A stretch of DNA of 64,000 bases from PWXP01 sp034005525 (GTDB lineage: Bacteria > Planctomycetota > Planctomycetia > Pirellulales > Thermoguttaceae), in assembly GCA_034005525.1 (NCBI GenBank), contig JAVEUP010000003.1:1-64000 (forward strand), read 5' to 3'. Under the pieces are notes generated by a model. It ran no database searches and was not told where the DNA came from. It saw nothing but the letters and a program-made list of their open reading frames with translations. The translations under genes and the position numbers were made by a program. This document shows positions 27,480 through 36,579 of the stretch, in pieces (the first letter of the stretch is position 1; each line of letters opens with the position of its first letter).

Positions 27480-29675
27480 ATGCGAAAGGCACTTCACTTC
27501 GATATTGCCGCCTTGGCTTTGACCGTCATGGTGCAGGTCGGCCTGGCAGACGACGGCATCACGGCCGCGCAGGTGGTGGCGCTGGAGAATGACTCGCTTC
27601 GCGCCGAATGGGACGTCGGGCGCGGTACCCTGGTTTCGCTAAAGGATAAGGCCGCCGGCCGGCAGTGGATCGACCCGACCGTGGCAACGCCGCTGTATAG
27701 GATTGGGCTTGTCGACGGGAAGTCGCCTGTTGCGTCGACTGCGGCCAAGAAGGTCGAGGTTCGGCAGGAGCAGGATGCCGTGATCATCGAGAGCACGCAC
27801 GATGAACCGGCCGGCCTGACCGTAACGTGCCGATTCTGGCTGGAAGAGGGTTCGGCCCACGTGCTGGGGCGCATCGCCATTCGCTCGGATCCGCCGTGCC
27901 GTATCGGCGAGGTCCGCTTTCCTTTGGTGGCGTTGCGCCTGCCGTTTTCCGGAGCCGGCGAGAATGACCAGGTGCTGTGGCCCATGTGCGACGGCGCCGT
28001 ACTGAATCGTCCCGGCGAGAATCCGGCCCAACGCGAACTGAGGTATCCCGGCATGGCGTCGCTGCAGATGATGGCGGCCTTCGACCCGTCGGCCGGCGTG
28101 TACCTGGCCAGCCGCGACCACGAGGCGCACACCAAGATGTTCTGCACGCGCCGGGTCGACAACAAGGCCCTGGAGCTGAGCATCGCCCACCTGCCGCCGC
28201 ACACGCCCGTGACGGAATGGCAACTCGGCTTCGACGTCGACCTGGCGGCGCTTCGTCCGTCGCCGGGGCTCGACGCAATCACCTGGGAGTCGGCGGCCGA
28301 CCTTTATCGCCGATGGGCAATCGAGCAGCCGTGGTGCCGGCAGACGGCGGCCCAGCGCGTCGCCGCAGGCGACATTCCCAACTGGCTTGTCGAACCGACG
28401 CTGCTCCTGACCTTCTCGCTGCGCGGGACGATGCCGGATGGAAGCGTGGGCAATCGCCTGCCCCTGCTGGTCGAGCAGGTCGACCGGTGGAGCAGGATGG
28501 TCGGTGCGCCGGTCACCTGCTTGATCATCTCGTGGGAAAAGCTCGACACGTGGACCACGCCCGACTACTTTCCGCCCTACGGGGGCGAAGAGGCATTTAC
28601 CGCGGCCACGAACGAGCTGCGCAAGCGAGGGCATCGGACGATGGTCTTCCTTTCGGGCCTGCACTGGACGCTGCGCAAGGAGCTGGCCGGCCCCGATCGT
28701 CCGCACGTGTCGGTGGACCAACAGGCCGAGTTCGACCGTCGCGGCCGGGCGTGGGCCATTAGCGACGCGCAAGGTGAAGCCGTGATCAGCGGCACGCCGG
28801 AGACGGGCGTCGGCCGTTCCGCTACGATCTGTCCCGCCACGCCCCTGGCGAGCGAGATCCTCGTCGGCACTTCGGACCGGTGCCGGCGCTTGGGAATCGA
28901 CTGCGTCCAGGTCGACCAGATTGTCGGCGGGGGCATGCGACCTTGCTTCCACCCGCAGCACGAACACCCGCCCGGCGGCGGCACTTGGACGAGCAACTCG
29001 CTTTACGGGCTATTCGGCGAAATCCGGCAGCGTGGCAAGGCGGACGATCCGGATTTCGCGTTTGCCATCGAGGAGCCGGGCGAGTTCTACCTGCCGCTGT
29101 TGGACACGTATCACGCCCGCGATTTGCACCAGGGGCGTTGGCCGCGTTCGGGCGCCGGCGTGCTGGGCGTACCGCTGTTCACGCACGTGTATCACGATTA
29201 CCTGGCCGGCTACGGCAGCGAGGGGTGCTACGCATCGGAGCGGCCCAGCCCGTTGGCCTTGTACCAGATGGGCATGAACCTGGTATGCGGCAAGATTCCG
29301 GCCGTGGCCCTTTGGGGCCGCTGGTGCGAGCCGGAGAAGATCGACCCGCCCCAGCAGCGGCTCCTGCGCATGCACATCGACCTTTGGCGCGGGCCGGCGG
29401 GTGAGTTCCTCAACTACGGTCAGCGCGTGGCCCTGCCGCCGTTGAATGTGCCGTCGCGCAATATGACGTTCAGGGAAAAGGACGGAACGCCCCGGACGTT
29501 AACCCTGCCCGCCGTGCTGCACAGCGGCTGGCGCCTGCCCGACGGGCGCGAGGGCACGCTGCTCGCCTGCGTCGACGACAAGCCGGTCGAGTTCACCTTC
29601 GGCGGTGAACAGCTCACGCTTGAACCGGGCGAGGCGGTGTTCCGGCCGAATCTTCACACGCCTAGCGCACGCTGA
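27480..29675 (+). CDS. Exported glycoside-hydrolase-like protein, DUF6259-like
   Basis: The 731-residue protein has GGGAG upstream and a signal-like N terminus (MRKALHFDIAALALTVMVQVGLA). It opens with a galactose-mutarotase-like beta-sandwich (VALENDSLRAEWDVGRGTL..., RQWIDP). A TIM-barrel part follows (YFPPYGGEEAFTAATNELRKRGHRTMVFLSGLHW, LGIDCVQVDQIVGG) with acidic residues in barrel strand ends. A beta domain closes it. This layout matches DUF6259-type proteins found in Planctomycetes and Verrucomicrobia polysaccharide loci. Catalytic residues were not assigned. Its 3' end overlaps the convergent DUF6807 gene by 14 bp. Confidence 0.75.
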   Translation: MRKALHFDIAALALTVMVQVGLADDGITAAQVVALENDSLRAEWDVGRGTLVSLKDKAAGRQWIDPTVATPLYRIGLVDGKSPVASTAAKKVEVRQEQDAVIIESTHDEPAGLTVTCRFWLEEGSAHVLGRIAIRSDPPCRIGEVRFPLVALRLPFSGAGENDQVLWPMCDGAVLNRPGENPAQRELRYPGMASLQMMAAFDPSAGVYLASRDHEAHTKMFCTRRVDNKALELSIAHLPPHTPVTEWQLGFDVDLAALRPSPGLDAITWESAADLYRRWAIEQPWCRQTAAQRVAAGDIPNWLVEPTLLLTFSLRGTMPDGSVGNRLPLLVEQVDRWSRMVGAPVTCLIISWEKLDTWTTPDYFPPYGGEEAFTAATNELRKRGHRTMVFLSGLHWTLRKELAGPDRPHVSVDQQAEFDRRGRAWAISDAQGEAVISGTPETGVGRSATICPATPLASEILVGTSDRCRRLGIDCVQVDQIVGGGMRPCFHPQHEHPPGGGTWTSNSLYGLFGEIRQRGKADDPDFAFAIEEPGEFYLPLLDTYHARDLHQGRWPRSGAGVLGVPLFTHVYHDYLAGYGSEGCYASERPSPLALYQMGMNLVCGKIPAVALWGRWCEPEKIDPPQQRLLRMHIDLWRGPAGEFLNYGQRVALPPLNVPSRNMTFREKDGTPRTLTLPAVLHSGWRLPDGREGTLLACVDDKPVEFTFGGEQLTLEPGEAVFRPNLHTPSAR

Positions 29676-30921
29676 CCGCGGGTGGTTCGGCGAAATCGGC
29701 GCGGAGTGCAGCCGCCTGCTCAAGGGTCATTTCGCCCTCCTGGAGCCATAGGCGGTAGGCGATCAGCAGGTCGTTGCCCTCGTCCAGTTCGTACTCGAAG
29801 TAGCAGCCGAACCGCGCGTAGTTGCGTTCGCCATAGCGCGACTCGCGCGGATTCTCCGGCCGGTCCATGTAGACGGCCGTGTAGCGCTTCGGGCCGATCT
29901 CGAAGCTCACCGCGTGCCACGGCATGTTCACGCAGCGGGGATCGGGATCCTTGGCACTCCAGTTGCGGAACTGGCCGGGCTCGCCCTTGCCGTCGGGCCG
30001 CAAGTAGTAGGTTCCCTCGGGATTGTCGGCCACCTCCTGCGCCGCGCGGAACTGGAAACCTGCGTGGGCCGGATCGCCGTCGAGCATGACCTTGCCCACG
30101 GTGCTCGCCAGGCGCGCGGCGAACTCCACCATCTGCCCGCCCGGTACATGGTAGGCCGACAGTTCGCGCTGCTCCTTGGCATATACCCGCTGGTCCGGAC
30201 CGTGCCAGTCGACCGCCACCAGGTGCCGGCCGAGCACCGGTCCGGCCTCGCAGCCGAGGAACCCTTCGTGCGACTGATGGTTGCCCTTATTGCACGCCCA
30301 GGTGTTCGCCTTGGTCTCTCCGTAGGTAATCCGTGAGAAACCGAAGAACAGCCCGCGATGGTGCGGGAAGAGCCCGTCCTTGTCGCCCTTGGTAACGAAC
30401 CGCGTGCCGGCCGGGTCGTAGAGATGATGGAAGACCTTGAAATACGTGTCGCCTTCCTTCTCGGCCACTTCGATGGGCGTGTACATGTACCGCATGACCG
30501 GCCGGTCGGCGTGGCTGAGTTCCGCATAGTATTGCTCGGGGTTATCGCGCCACGCGAAGCCCGCCGGGGCCTCGGCCACCGCCTTGCCCACAAGCGTGAG
30601 GCGTTCGCCCTTGCCCAGTTTCGGCAGGATGAAGTGCAATTCCCGAACCGTTGTTTCGGTGCCGGCCTTCTCCCGGCTGAGCAGCCCCGGTGCGGCAAGT
30701 TGCGCCGGAATCGAAAGGCCCTTTCCGTCGGTCAGTATGATCGCGGTCGCTTCAGCCAATTCGGCCGGGCATTTCACCAAGGTTCTGACAGGGCACTGAA
30801 TCCGGTCATGGGCGCCGGCCTCGACCGTCAGCTCGATCCGCCCCTCGTCTGCCCGGGCCGCCGCTGATATCGGGCAACCCAACACAATAGCCAAGCCAAC
30901 CACTCGCCATAAGCATGTCAT
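29662..30921 (-). CDS. Exported PmoA-like DUF6807 family protein
   Basis: The 419-residue protein has a signal peptide (MTCLWRVVGLAIVLGCPISAAARA). The core motifs RPVMRYMYTP, HHRGLFFGFSRI, WHGPDQRVYAKEQR, DPRCVNMPWHAVSFE and NYARFGCYFEYEL are those of the DUF6807 ('methane oxygenase PmoA') family. Despite that name, these proteins are not methane monooxygenase subunits; they occur in planctomycetal sugar-utilisation loci with Gfo/Idh/MocA genes. Function is unknown. Overlaps the convergent gene at its 3' end. Confidence 0.85.
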   Translation of the reverse strand: MTCLWRVVGLAIVLGCPISAAARADEGRIELTVEAGAHDRIQCPVRTLVKCPAELAEATAIILTDGKGLSIPAQLAAPGLLSREKAGTETTVRELHFILPKLGKGERLTLVGKAVAEAPAGFAWRDNPEQYYAELSHADRPVMRYMYTPIEVAEKEGDTYFKVFHHLYDPAGTRFVTKGDKDGLFPHHRGLFFGFSRITYGETKANTWACNKGNHQSHEGFLGCEAGPVLGRHLVAVDWHGPDQRVYAKEQRELSAYHVPGGQMVEFAARLASTVGKVMLDGDPAHAGFQFRAAQEVADNPEGTYYLRPDGKGEPGQFRNWSAKDPDPRCVNMPWHAVSFEIGPKRYTAVYMDRPENPRESRYGERNYARFGCYFEYELDEGNDLLIAYRLWLQEGEMTLEQAAALRADFAEPPAVSVR

Positions 30922-30984
30922 GGAAGCACTCCTCTACGGGTAACGACAAAAACTTGAATACACAGGATAGATTGTAGTTCAGCC

Positions 30985-31941
30985 TCAACGCGGTGGCAAC
31001 AGTACCGCATCGGCGACCAGTGCGAGCAGCTCCCGAAGGTACCGCCCGTGGTTCTCGCCGGAGCTGAATCGGCCGGCAGCGACGATCGTGTTGGTGTCCA
31101 GGTCGACGCGGAAGATGCTGCCGGAGAACGCGCCGTGCCCGACGGTGCGCGGCCCGAGCACGACGGCGTCGGGGGCGATGCCGTCGGTCCCGGCGCGGGG
31201 ATGGGGCTCGCTGGCCGCACGAATGCCGAGTCCGTAATCCCGCTCCTTCGGCGCGAAGCCCGGGAAGAGGACTTCGTAGGGCTGCGGCAGGAACTGCTCG
31301 AGCGTTTGGGGGCTGAAGAAGGTGTGGTTGCCGTAGGCGCCGCCGTTGAGGATCACCTGGCCGAGGCGCGCCAAGTCGACGGCGCGCAAATCTGCGCCGG
31401 TCCCCAGGCCGGTGATCGAGGCGTTGCGCATTTCCAGCGGCTCGAACAGATGTTCATCGAACAAGCGCGGCACACTCTTGCCGGCGACCAGCGCCATCGC
31501 CATGCCGGCCAGGTCGTAGGCAACGCCGGAGTAGCGATAAGCAGGCCGGACAGTAGCGATGCCGTTGGCGATGACGTTGTCGAGCCAGGGGTTGTCCAAC
31601 CCCTTCCAGTTGCCATGCCCCGTAAGGCCGGTAACGTGCATCATGCATTTTCGAAGCGTGATGACGTTGGAACCCTCCACCGGCAGGTCGGGCAGGACCC
31701 GGCCCAGCGGCGCGTCAAGCTCCAAGAGCCCCTGGTCGAGGAACTGCGACAGCATCAGCCCGGTGACGGTCTTGGTGAGCGAGAACAGCGGATACGCCGT
31801 GTCGTGCGTCGCAGGTTGCCCAGCGTGATCGCCGAACGCCGCGTGGAATACGACGATGCCGTTGCGCGCCACGACGACCGTGCACGCGCCGCCGGCCTCG
31901 CGATGCCAAGCCTCGCAAAACGCCTGAAGCCGCTGCGGCAA
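30985..31941 (-). CDS. Serine hydrolase (beta-lactamase/class C family), 3' part of a frame split by an amber codon
   Basis: This part holds the catalytic domain: SLTK is the S-x-x-K nucleophile motif (about residues 54-57 from the TTG at 31941), YSG stands at the Y-x-N position, and HGAFSG fits the third conserved box near the C terminus. The start is uncertain because no ribosome site precedes the TTG. The same frame continues upstream through 25 sense codons to the TAG at 32017-32019 and then into the gene at 32017-32868. The bridging residues (RPGTPAEAGL) resemble the usual beginning of class C hydrolase domains. Thus the two parts look like one gene. Either the TAG is a recent mutation or sequencing error, or the domain is now expressed separately. 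Esterase or transpeptidase activity is inferred only from family. Confidence 0.75.
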   Translation of the reverse strand: MPQRLQAFCEAWHREAGGACTVVVARNGIVVFHAAFGDHAGQPATHDTAYPLFSLTKTVTGLMLSQFLDQGLLELDAPLGRVLPDLPVEGSNVITLRKCMMHVTGLTGHGNWKGLDNPWLDNVIANGIATVRPAYRYSGVAYDLAGMAMALVAGKSVPRLFDEHLFEPLEMRNASITGLGTGADLRAVDLARLGQVILNGGAYGNHTFFSPQTLEQFLPQPYEVLFPGFAPKERDYGLGIRAASEPHPRAGTDGIAPDAVVLGPRTVGHGAFSGSIFRVDLDTNTIVAAGRFSSGENHGRYLRELLALVADAVLLPPR

Positions 31942-32016
31942 CTCGTCGTGGAGTCCGGCCTCCGCGGGCGTACCGGGCCGCAGAATCGGCGCAGGCTCGT
32001 CGCACGGCAGCGGGCG

Positions 32017-32868
32017 CTACAAGGGCGGGAAGGCGTCTTCCACACCGAGAATCTTCCGCTTGATCGCCAGGTGGTACTCCTGATTGCGCACCGCCGGCGT
32101 GGGCGGCCGTTGTGCCTCTGCATCGCGGTCGTCCCACTCCGCCAGGCTTGCGGCAAGAACAGCCGCCTCGTCATCGCGCGTGATCGCCTGCAGGACGGCG
32201 CGCTCGACGAAATCACCCAGGTGCTTGCGGTGCGCCTCTTGCGCCGCCTGCGACACATCGGGCAGCGGCACCGGTAGCGGCGGCAAGGTGAACGGCGAGC
32301 GGGCCATCAGCGCGGCCGCGACGTCCGGATCCATGCAGAAGAACGTTCGCGACCGGCGAATGACCATCCCGTCGCGCGTCGTGCCCTCGACGTACGCGCC
32401 GTACCGCCCGGGCGTTGTCGCCTCGGTCACTTCGTTGCCTGCCGCGTCGAACCAGCGCACCTGCAGGGGAAACTCGCCCCACAGCATTTCAACCAGATAG
32501 GGTTGCTCCCACTGAAGCTCGGGAAACTTGCCCGGCACCAACCAGAAGGCGCCGTTCTTGGGAACGATCTGCACGTCCTGGAACGCGGCGATAAGTGCCG
32601 CGTGGCGTGCGTCGTCGTTGTCGTCGGCGCGAAGGCGTGCGGACGGCAAGGTCCAGGCCACCAGAGCGCACAGCACCAGCCAATGCACGACACCTTGCCG
32701 CCGTTCACAGGGAACGGTCTCAATTTTCGCGGCACAGCAGGCAATTTTCCCGAACAATCGGCCGTTCCGCCGGGAAGATCGGACTGTCCCCGTCGCGTGA
32801 AGCCGAGAAGACTCCCCGCGCCAAGCCACGAGAACGTCTGCGGCACTACGAACACCATCGCATCGCAT
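32017..32868 (-). CDS. N-terminal part of the split serine hydrolase
   Basis: From the ATG at 32868, which has a strong AAGGAGG, the frame gives 283 residues. A signal-like segment (HWLVLCALVAWTLPSARLRA) lies at about 62-81; a GTG at 32688 just before it with AAGG upstream may be the true start. The mature part contains a small domain (FWLVPGKFPELQWEQPYLVE, VRWFDAAGNEVTEATTPGRYGAYVEG). It ends GVEDAFPPL at TAG 32017-32019, directly in frame with the beta-lactamase-like domain downstream. It lies 40 bp after the GH-like gene at 32909. Confidence 0.75.
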   Translation of the reverse strand: MRCDGVRSAADVLVAWRGESSRLHATGTVRSSRRNGRLFGKIACCAAKIETVPCERRQGVVHWLVLCALVAWTLPSARLRADDNDDARHAALIAAFQDVQIVPKNGAFWLVPGKFPELQWEQPYLVEMLWGEFPLQVRWFDAAGNEVTEATTPGRYGAYVEGTTRDGMVIRRSRTFFCMDPDVAAALMARSPFTLPPLPVPLPDVSQAAQEAHRKHLGDFVERAVLQAITRDDEAAVLAASLAEWDDRDAEAQRPPTPAVRNQEYHLAIKRKILGVEDAFPPL

Positions 32869-32908
32869 GATGAAGCCTCCTTATCGTTCGCCCGCTTCGC
32901 GCGGCACC

Positions 32909-34585
32909 TCAGTACGCGCCGATGCCCACCGTGTCGGTTGGACCGGGGAAGCCGGGGCCGCCGCCGGCTATGTAACCGTGACTGGCGCCGGAGGTTTCCG
33001 GACTGACCCAGAACGAGTAGAATGCGCCGTTCCGGAGCCAGAAGCGGAAACGAACCGGCTTGCCGGCGACTGCCGACAAGTCGTCGGCGCCGTTCCACGT
33101 TACGGCCGCCAGCGTCTTGTCGACTCGGATCGGCCGGCAGTTGTCCTTGGAAAAAGGCGAGATGACCTGACCCTGCGGGTCGAGGACCTCGGCGGTGAGT
33201 TCGCCCTGGTCGGCTGCCACGTTGACGAACAGGTGCTTGCCGGCGAAACGCACCGGTCGGGTTGTGAGCATCCCTTCCTGTTCGCCGGCGTCCATCGAGG
33301 CGAAGCCGTCGCGGCGGAGGATCGCCAGGCCGGTGCTCCCGCCGGCGTCGTGGATGTTGCAGCCGGGAAAGCTCTTACCGGCCCGGCCGCTCACGTAGAA
33401 GTAGAGCGTCTCTCCCATCACGAGGCAGCCAGGCCCGACGGATTGCACGTTGCCCCAGTTCCAGTCGCCCCGGGTTTCGGACACCGGGCAGAACGGCTGA
33501 CGATCGGGGCGGTCCCAGTGAAACCCGTCGCGGCTGAAGCCCAGGCAGACGGAATTGTATTTCGGCCGGCCCGCTTCCTGAAGTTCGCGGGCCTGGTCCG
33601 TTTGCGGCGTGCTGCGGTAGTCGCCGCGCCAGATGCTGAACAGTCCCAGCACGAGGCTCTCATAGGCAACGCAGTCGAGGTTGTACAACTGCGGCCGTGT
33701 CTTCAGGTCGTCGCGCATCCAGTCGGCGCTGTCGACGGCAGTCCAATAAACCGCTTCTCCCTGTTCCAGCACGGCGTCGCTGAGACTGAAGAACTCGGTC
33801 GTTTCCCAATAGCGGCGGCTCCGGCCGAACCCGGCGGCGCCGCTGCGCAGGGAGTACACCCAGCGCTGGCGGAAGGGGTTGTAGAACACCGTGCTGCGGT
33901 CGCCGCCCGTCTTGCCGCCCGCAGGCGCCTTGGTCCAGTGGATGCCGTCGGCCGAGTGGAACAACCAGAAGGAGCCGCCGGTGTAGAGGGCCATCTTGAA
34001 CCGGTCCTCGGCGCGCGCCGCGTTGGCATCGAGCCAGACCGTGCCCGAGTCGCGCTTGCCTTGATAGACGATGTTCGTGCCCGGCACGACGTCCAACTCC
34101 GGCTTCTCCCAGTGAATGCCGTCCTTGGACGTGGCATAGCAGGTATTCCCGCCGCCGTGGCCCGCGTAGTACCACATCTTGAAAAGCCGGTCCCGGGCGT
34201 CGTACCACAGCCCGTCGCTGAAGGGCATGGCCATTGGCCCTCGCCCGGCCGATTCCCACGGCCGGTCGGGCTTCAGCACCGGACTGCCCGCGTAGTATTC
34301 CGGCCGATGGAACGTCCGCTTCAGCGTCGTTCGGTCAACGAGAAAATCGTCGACCAGCAGTTGTCGTCCGACGTCGATCGGGATGACCTCGGGCGGCGCG
34401 ACCAGATAGGGCGGCGTGACCGGGTCCGCGGAAAACCCATCGGCACGCGGCGGCCAGACCGCCGGCAGTTCAATGCCGTTGTACAGTCGTTCCCCTTTCC
34501 GCTCCTCGGCCGATAGGACCGAACACCACGCCACCAGCACGATCGCTGGCGGCACCGAAAGCAGTCGCAGTCTTCGAGCGTTCAT
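32909..34585 (-). CDS. Exported glycosyl-hydrolase-like five-bladed propeller protein (GH32/GH43-like)
   Basis: The 558-residue protein starts at 34585 (AGGAG upstream) with a signal peptide (MNARRLRLLSVPPAIVLVAWCSVLSA). Repeated blade motifs such as LFKMWYYAGHGG, CYATSKDGIHWEKPELD, WLFHSADGIHWTKAP and CLGFSRDGFHWDRPDRQPF are those of GH32/43/62-type five-bladed propellers found in planctomycetal proteins. A C-terminal beta-sandwich (VRFAGKHLFVNVAADQGE, LRFWLRNGAFYSFW-like) resembles the GH32 C-terminal module. Catalytic acids were not pinned down. Confidence 0.75.
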   Translation of the reverse strand: MNARRLRLLSVPPAIVLVAWCSVLSAEERKGERLYNGIELPAVWPPRADGFSADPVTPPYLVAPPEVIPIDVGRQLLVDDFLVDRTTLKRTFHRPEYYAGSPVLKPDRPWESAGRGPMAMPFSDGLWYDARDRLFKMWYYAGHGGGNTCYATSKDGIHWEKPELDVVPGTNIVYQGKRDSGTVWLDANAARAEDRFKMALYTGGSFWLFHSADGIHWTKAPAGGKTGGDRSTVFYNPFRQRWVYSLRSGAAGFGRSRRYWETTEFFSLSDAVLEQGEAVYWTAVDSADWMRDDLKTRPQLYNLDCVAYESLVLGLFSIWRGDYRSTPQTDQARELQEAGRPKYNSVCLGFSRDGFHWDRPDRQPFCPVSETRGDWNWGNVQSVGPGCLVMGETLYFYVSGRAGKSFPGCNIHDAGGSTGLAILRRDGFASMDAGEQEGMLTTRPVRFAGKHLFVNVAADQGELTAEVLDPQGQVISPFSKDNCRPIRVDKTLAAVTWNGADDLSAVAGKPVRFRFWLRNGAFYSFWVSPETSGASHGYIAGGGPGFPGPTDTVGIGAY

Positions 34586-34644
34586 CTTGGATGGACTCCT
34601 GGAAACAGGGGGTGGAAATACTCCGGGTGGAAACATGGGCCCTT

Positions 34645-34733
34645 GTCGGCTTCAGCCGACCTCCTGTTTGCCACCAGTTTCAACTGGTGGAAATCAGGGT
34701 TCTCACTCCTCGCCAGCCGGCTTCAGCCGGGCT
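34645..34733. repeat. Cluster of three hairpin repeats (family E)
   Basis: Three palindromes lie in a row: gtcggcttcagccgac (34645-34660), ccaccagtttcaactggtgg (34671-34690) and ccggcttcagccgg (34717-34730). All share a TTC loop. They lie between the exported spermidine-synthase-like stop and the GH-like start and may act in RNA stability or as a weak terminator of the upstream gene. Confidence 0.8.
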
Positions 34734-34735
34734 TC

Positions 34736-35626
34736 CTAGTCATTGTCGTCCGGTTCATCGGCGTCCACTAAGACTCGTGCCTTCGGATCCCCAATCTCGG
34801 GACGGCGGAAGCCGTTGTGGACAAGGGGAGCCATGTCGAAACGGAACCCCTTTTCCAGCGAGACCTTTCCGGCCCACCGCGCCAGATCCGTCTCGCGGAA
34901 CCTCTCCCCGGAAGGTCTGGCCAAGAAGATCCGATTGCCGGCTCCGCGAACCTCGACGATGGCCACCTCGCCGAACACGTCCTGATAGGTTCGCACCATG
35001 GAGTCATAGAGCGGGTTCGAGTGCGCGCTGTGGACATTCGCGACGACGACGCCCGCAGGGGATACGGCTCGTCGCACGGCGTGCAAGAACTCGCGCGTTG
35101 CCAGTTGGAAGGGGATCCGCTCGGGCCCGTAGGCGTCCAGGAAGATAATATCGTAGGGCCGGCGGCAATCCTCGATGTACTTGCGCCCGTCCTGCACGTG
35201 GACGTGCAAGTTGGCGTCCGGCTGGAACGCGAAGAACGTCTTGGCCACGTGCACGACTTCGGCGTCGAGTTCCACCACGTCGATCGTACACTGCGGGTAG
35301 TGCCGGTGGAGAAAGGTCGGCAGCGTTCCGCCCCCCAGCCCGATCATCAGCATGCGCTCCGGCTTCGGAACAAGAGCCAGCCCGACCATCATCACCTTCG
35401 CGTAAGCAAGCTCGAGATGTTCCGGGTCGTCCACCTTCGCAACGCTCTGCCGGAGCCGCCTGCCCGCATCGAACGACAGCGTTCGCAGCCCTTGCTGGTC
35501 CTCCGTGACGAGAATGGTGTTGTACGCCGAGGTCTTCTTGAAGAGGACCGTCTGCTGCGCCTGGGCCTGCCCACAGCAGACAACAATCGCCAGGAAGCCG
35601 AGTGTGAAGTGCCGGTGTTTCTTCAT
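34736..35626 (-). CDS. Exported spermidine synthase-like (SAM-binding aminopropyltransferase fold) protein
   Basis: The 296-residue protein has a clear signal peptide (MKKHRHFTLGFLAIVVCCGQAQAQ). The remainder is a spermidine/spermine-synthase-type Rossmann domain: MIGLGGGTLPTFLHRHYP (SAM-binding GxGGG), IDVVELDAEVVHVAKTFF (acidic residue for adenosine ribose), DGRKYIEDC and YDIIFLDAYGPERIP. It lacks the membrane helices of the MFS-fused form. An exported protein of this fold is unusual because SAM is cytoplasmic; it may bind another ligand or be wrongly predicted. GNAT gene 35805 lies upstream. Confidence 0.8.
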   Translation of the reverse strand: MKKHRHFTLGFLAIVVCCGQAQAQQTVLFKKTSAYNTILVTEDQQGLRTLSFDAGRRLRQSVAKVDDPEHLELAYAKVMMVGLALVPKPERMLMIGLGGGTLPTFLHRHYPQCTIDVVELDAEVVHVAKTFFAFQPDANLHVHVQDGRKYIEDCRRPYDIIFLDAYGPERIPFQLATREFLHAVRRAVSPAGVVVANVHSAHSNPLYDSMVRTYQDVFGEVAIVEVRGAGNRIFLARPSGERFRETDLARWAGKVSLEKGFRFDMAPLVHNGFRRPEIGDPKARVLVDADEPDDND

Positions 35627-35804
35627 CGTTGTTCGGAGCCAGGGGGTGAGTGCTTCAAGTGACCGCTGACGGGTTGGTAGTGTGGACGGTTTTCTGCGCT
35701 ACTGGTCAATCCGAGTTGTACCAGTCCTCGTGCTCACCGGCAACCCGGAAGGGACTGCCATCCGGCAGTCGGGGCTCGCTCTCATGACTCTCCGCGCCGG
35801 CAGC

Positions 35805-36443
35805 TTACCGCTTCAGTACCTCGACCGGGCCGAGCTGCCCGGGCAACCTGCTCAGACCCCCGCTTGCCGGGTGGTACACGCGGAAGGTCAGCCCGAGAAA
35901 CCGGACGCACCCGATCCAGCCGATGGACCGGAAACCGGTCGATAGGTGGCTGTTGATCGACAGGTGGTTATTGTAATGGATGCTGGCGACCATCCGTTCC
36001 GCGCCGAGTTGCGCGAGATAGCCGGGCAGGCACGCCATGAGGCTGCCCCATGCACCGGGTTTGGTACCGAGGCCGTCGTACCCCCAGGCCGTGCCGGCCG
36101 GAATGCGATACCGGCATCGCACGTCGTTCCAGTCTTCTTCGACGACGGTCGGACCGAGCCGGAGCCATGCGGCGGCACAAATGCGTTGGCGGGCCAACAC
36201 GACGGCACACACGTCGCCCCGGTCGAGTCGCTCCGCCACCCGCGCTGGTGAACCGAAAAACTCTCCGAGTTCAGCCGAGTCCTCCCGCGCGGCGAACCGC
36301 GAGGTGTAGACTCGCGGCATCCGCCCGATTTGCCGCAATGCGTCCGTCTCGGCCTGGAACATCTCGACCACGGTGCAGTCGAGCCAAGGCCGCAGTCGCC
36401 CGTGTGCCGCCAACCGCCGCACGACGCTGTACGCCGTCTTCAT
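35805..36443 (-). CDS. GNAT-type acyltransferase-like protein
   Basis: The 212-residue protein is read from the ATG at 36443 (GGGCGGAGC upstream). The C-terminal half (GTAWGYDGLGTKPGAWGSLMA and LAQLGAERMVASIHYNNHLSINSHLSTGFRSIG) has the look of a GNAT acyl-CoA-binding fold with the NxxSxxxxxxxGF acceptor-site pattern. It is divergent from the asnB-like cluster at 37196 and may belong to it: PEP-CTERM/exosortase-type loci pair acyltransferases with asnB-like, ACP and AMP-ligase genes. No ribosome site is strong. Confidence 0.65.
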   Translation of the reverse strand: MKTAYSVVRRLAAHGRLRPWLDCTVVEMFQAETDALRQIGRMPRVYTSRFAAREDSAELGEFFGSPARVAERLDRGDVCAVVLARQRICAAAWLRLGPTVVEEDWNDVRCRYRIPAGTAWGYDGLGTKPGAWGSLMACLPGYLAQLGAERMVASIHYNNHLSINSHLSTGFRSIGWIGCVRFLGLTFRVYHPASGGLSRLPGQLGPVEVLKR

Positions 36444-36579
36444 TGCTCCGCCCGGACGGTTTCGGCGCCGGGCGGCGGCTGGCAAACCTGTTTCGGTGGC
36501 AGGGCAGGTGACGGCGTGGAGCGTCATGAGTTCCGGCAGTCCGTTTCCAACAGCGGGTGCGACTGGTCGCGTCTGAGAG

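Noticed and set aside
29662..30921. Methane monooxygenase subunit (from the family nickname PmoA)
   Set aside because: The protein has a signal peptide, no membrane helices, and matches DUF6807 rather than particulate MMO.
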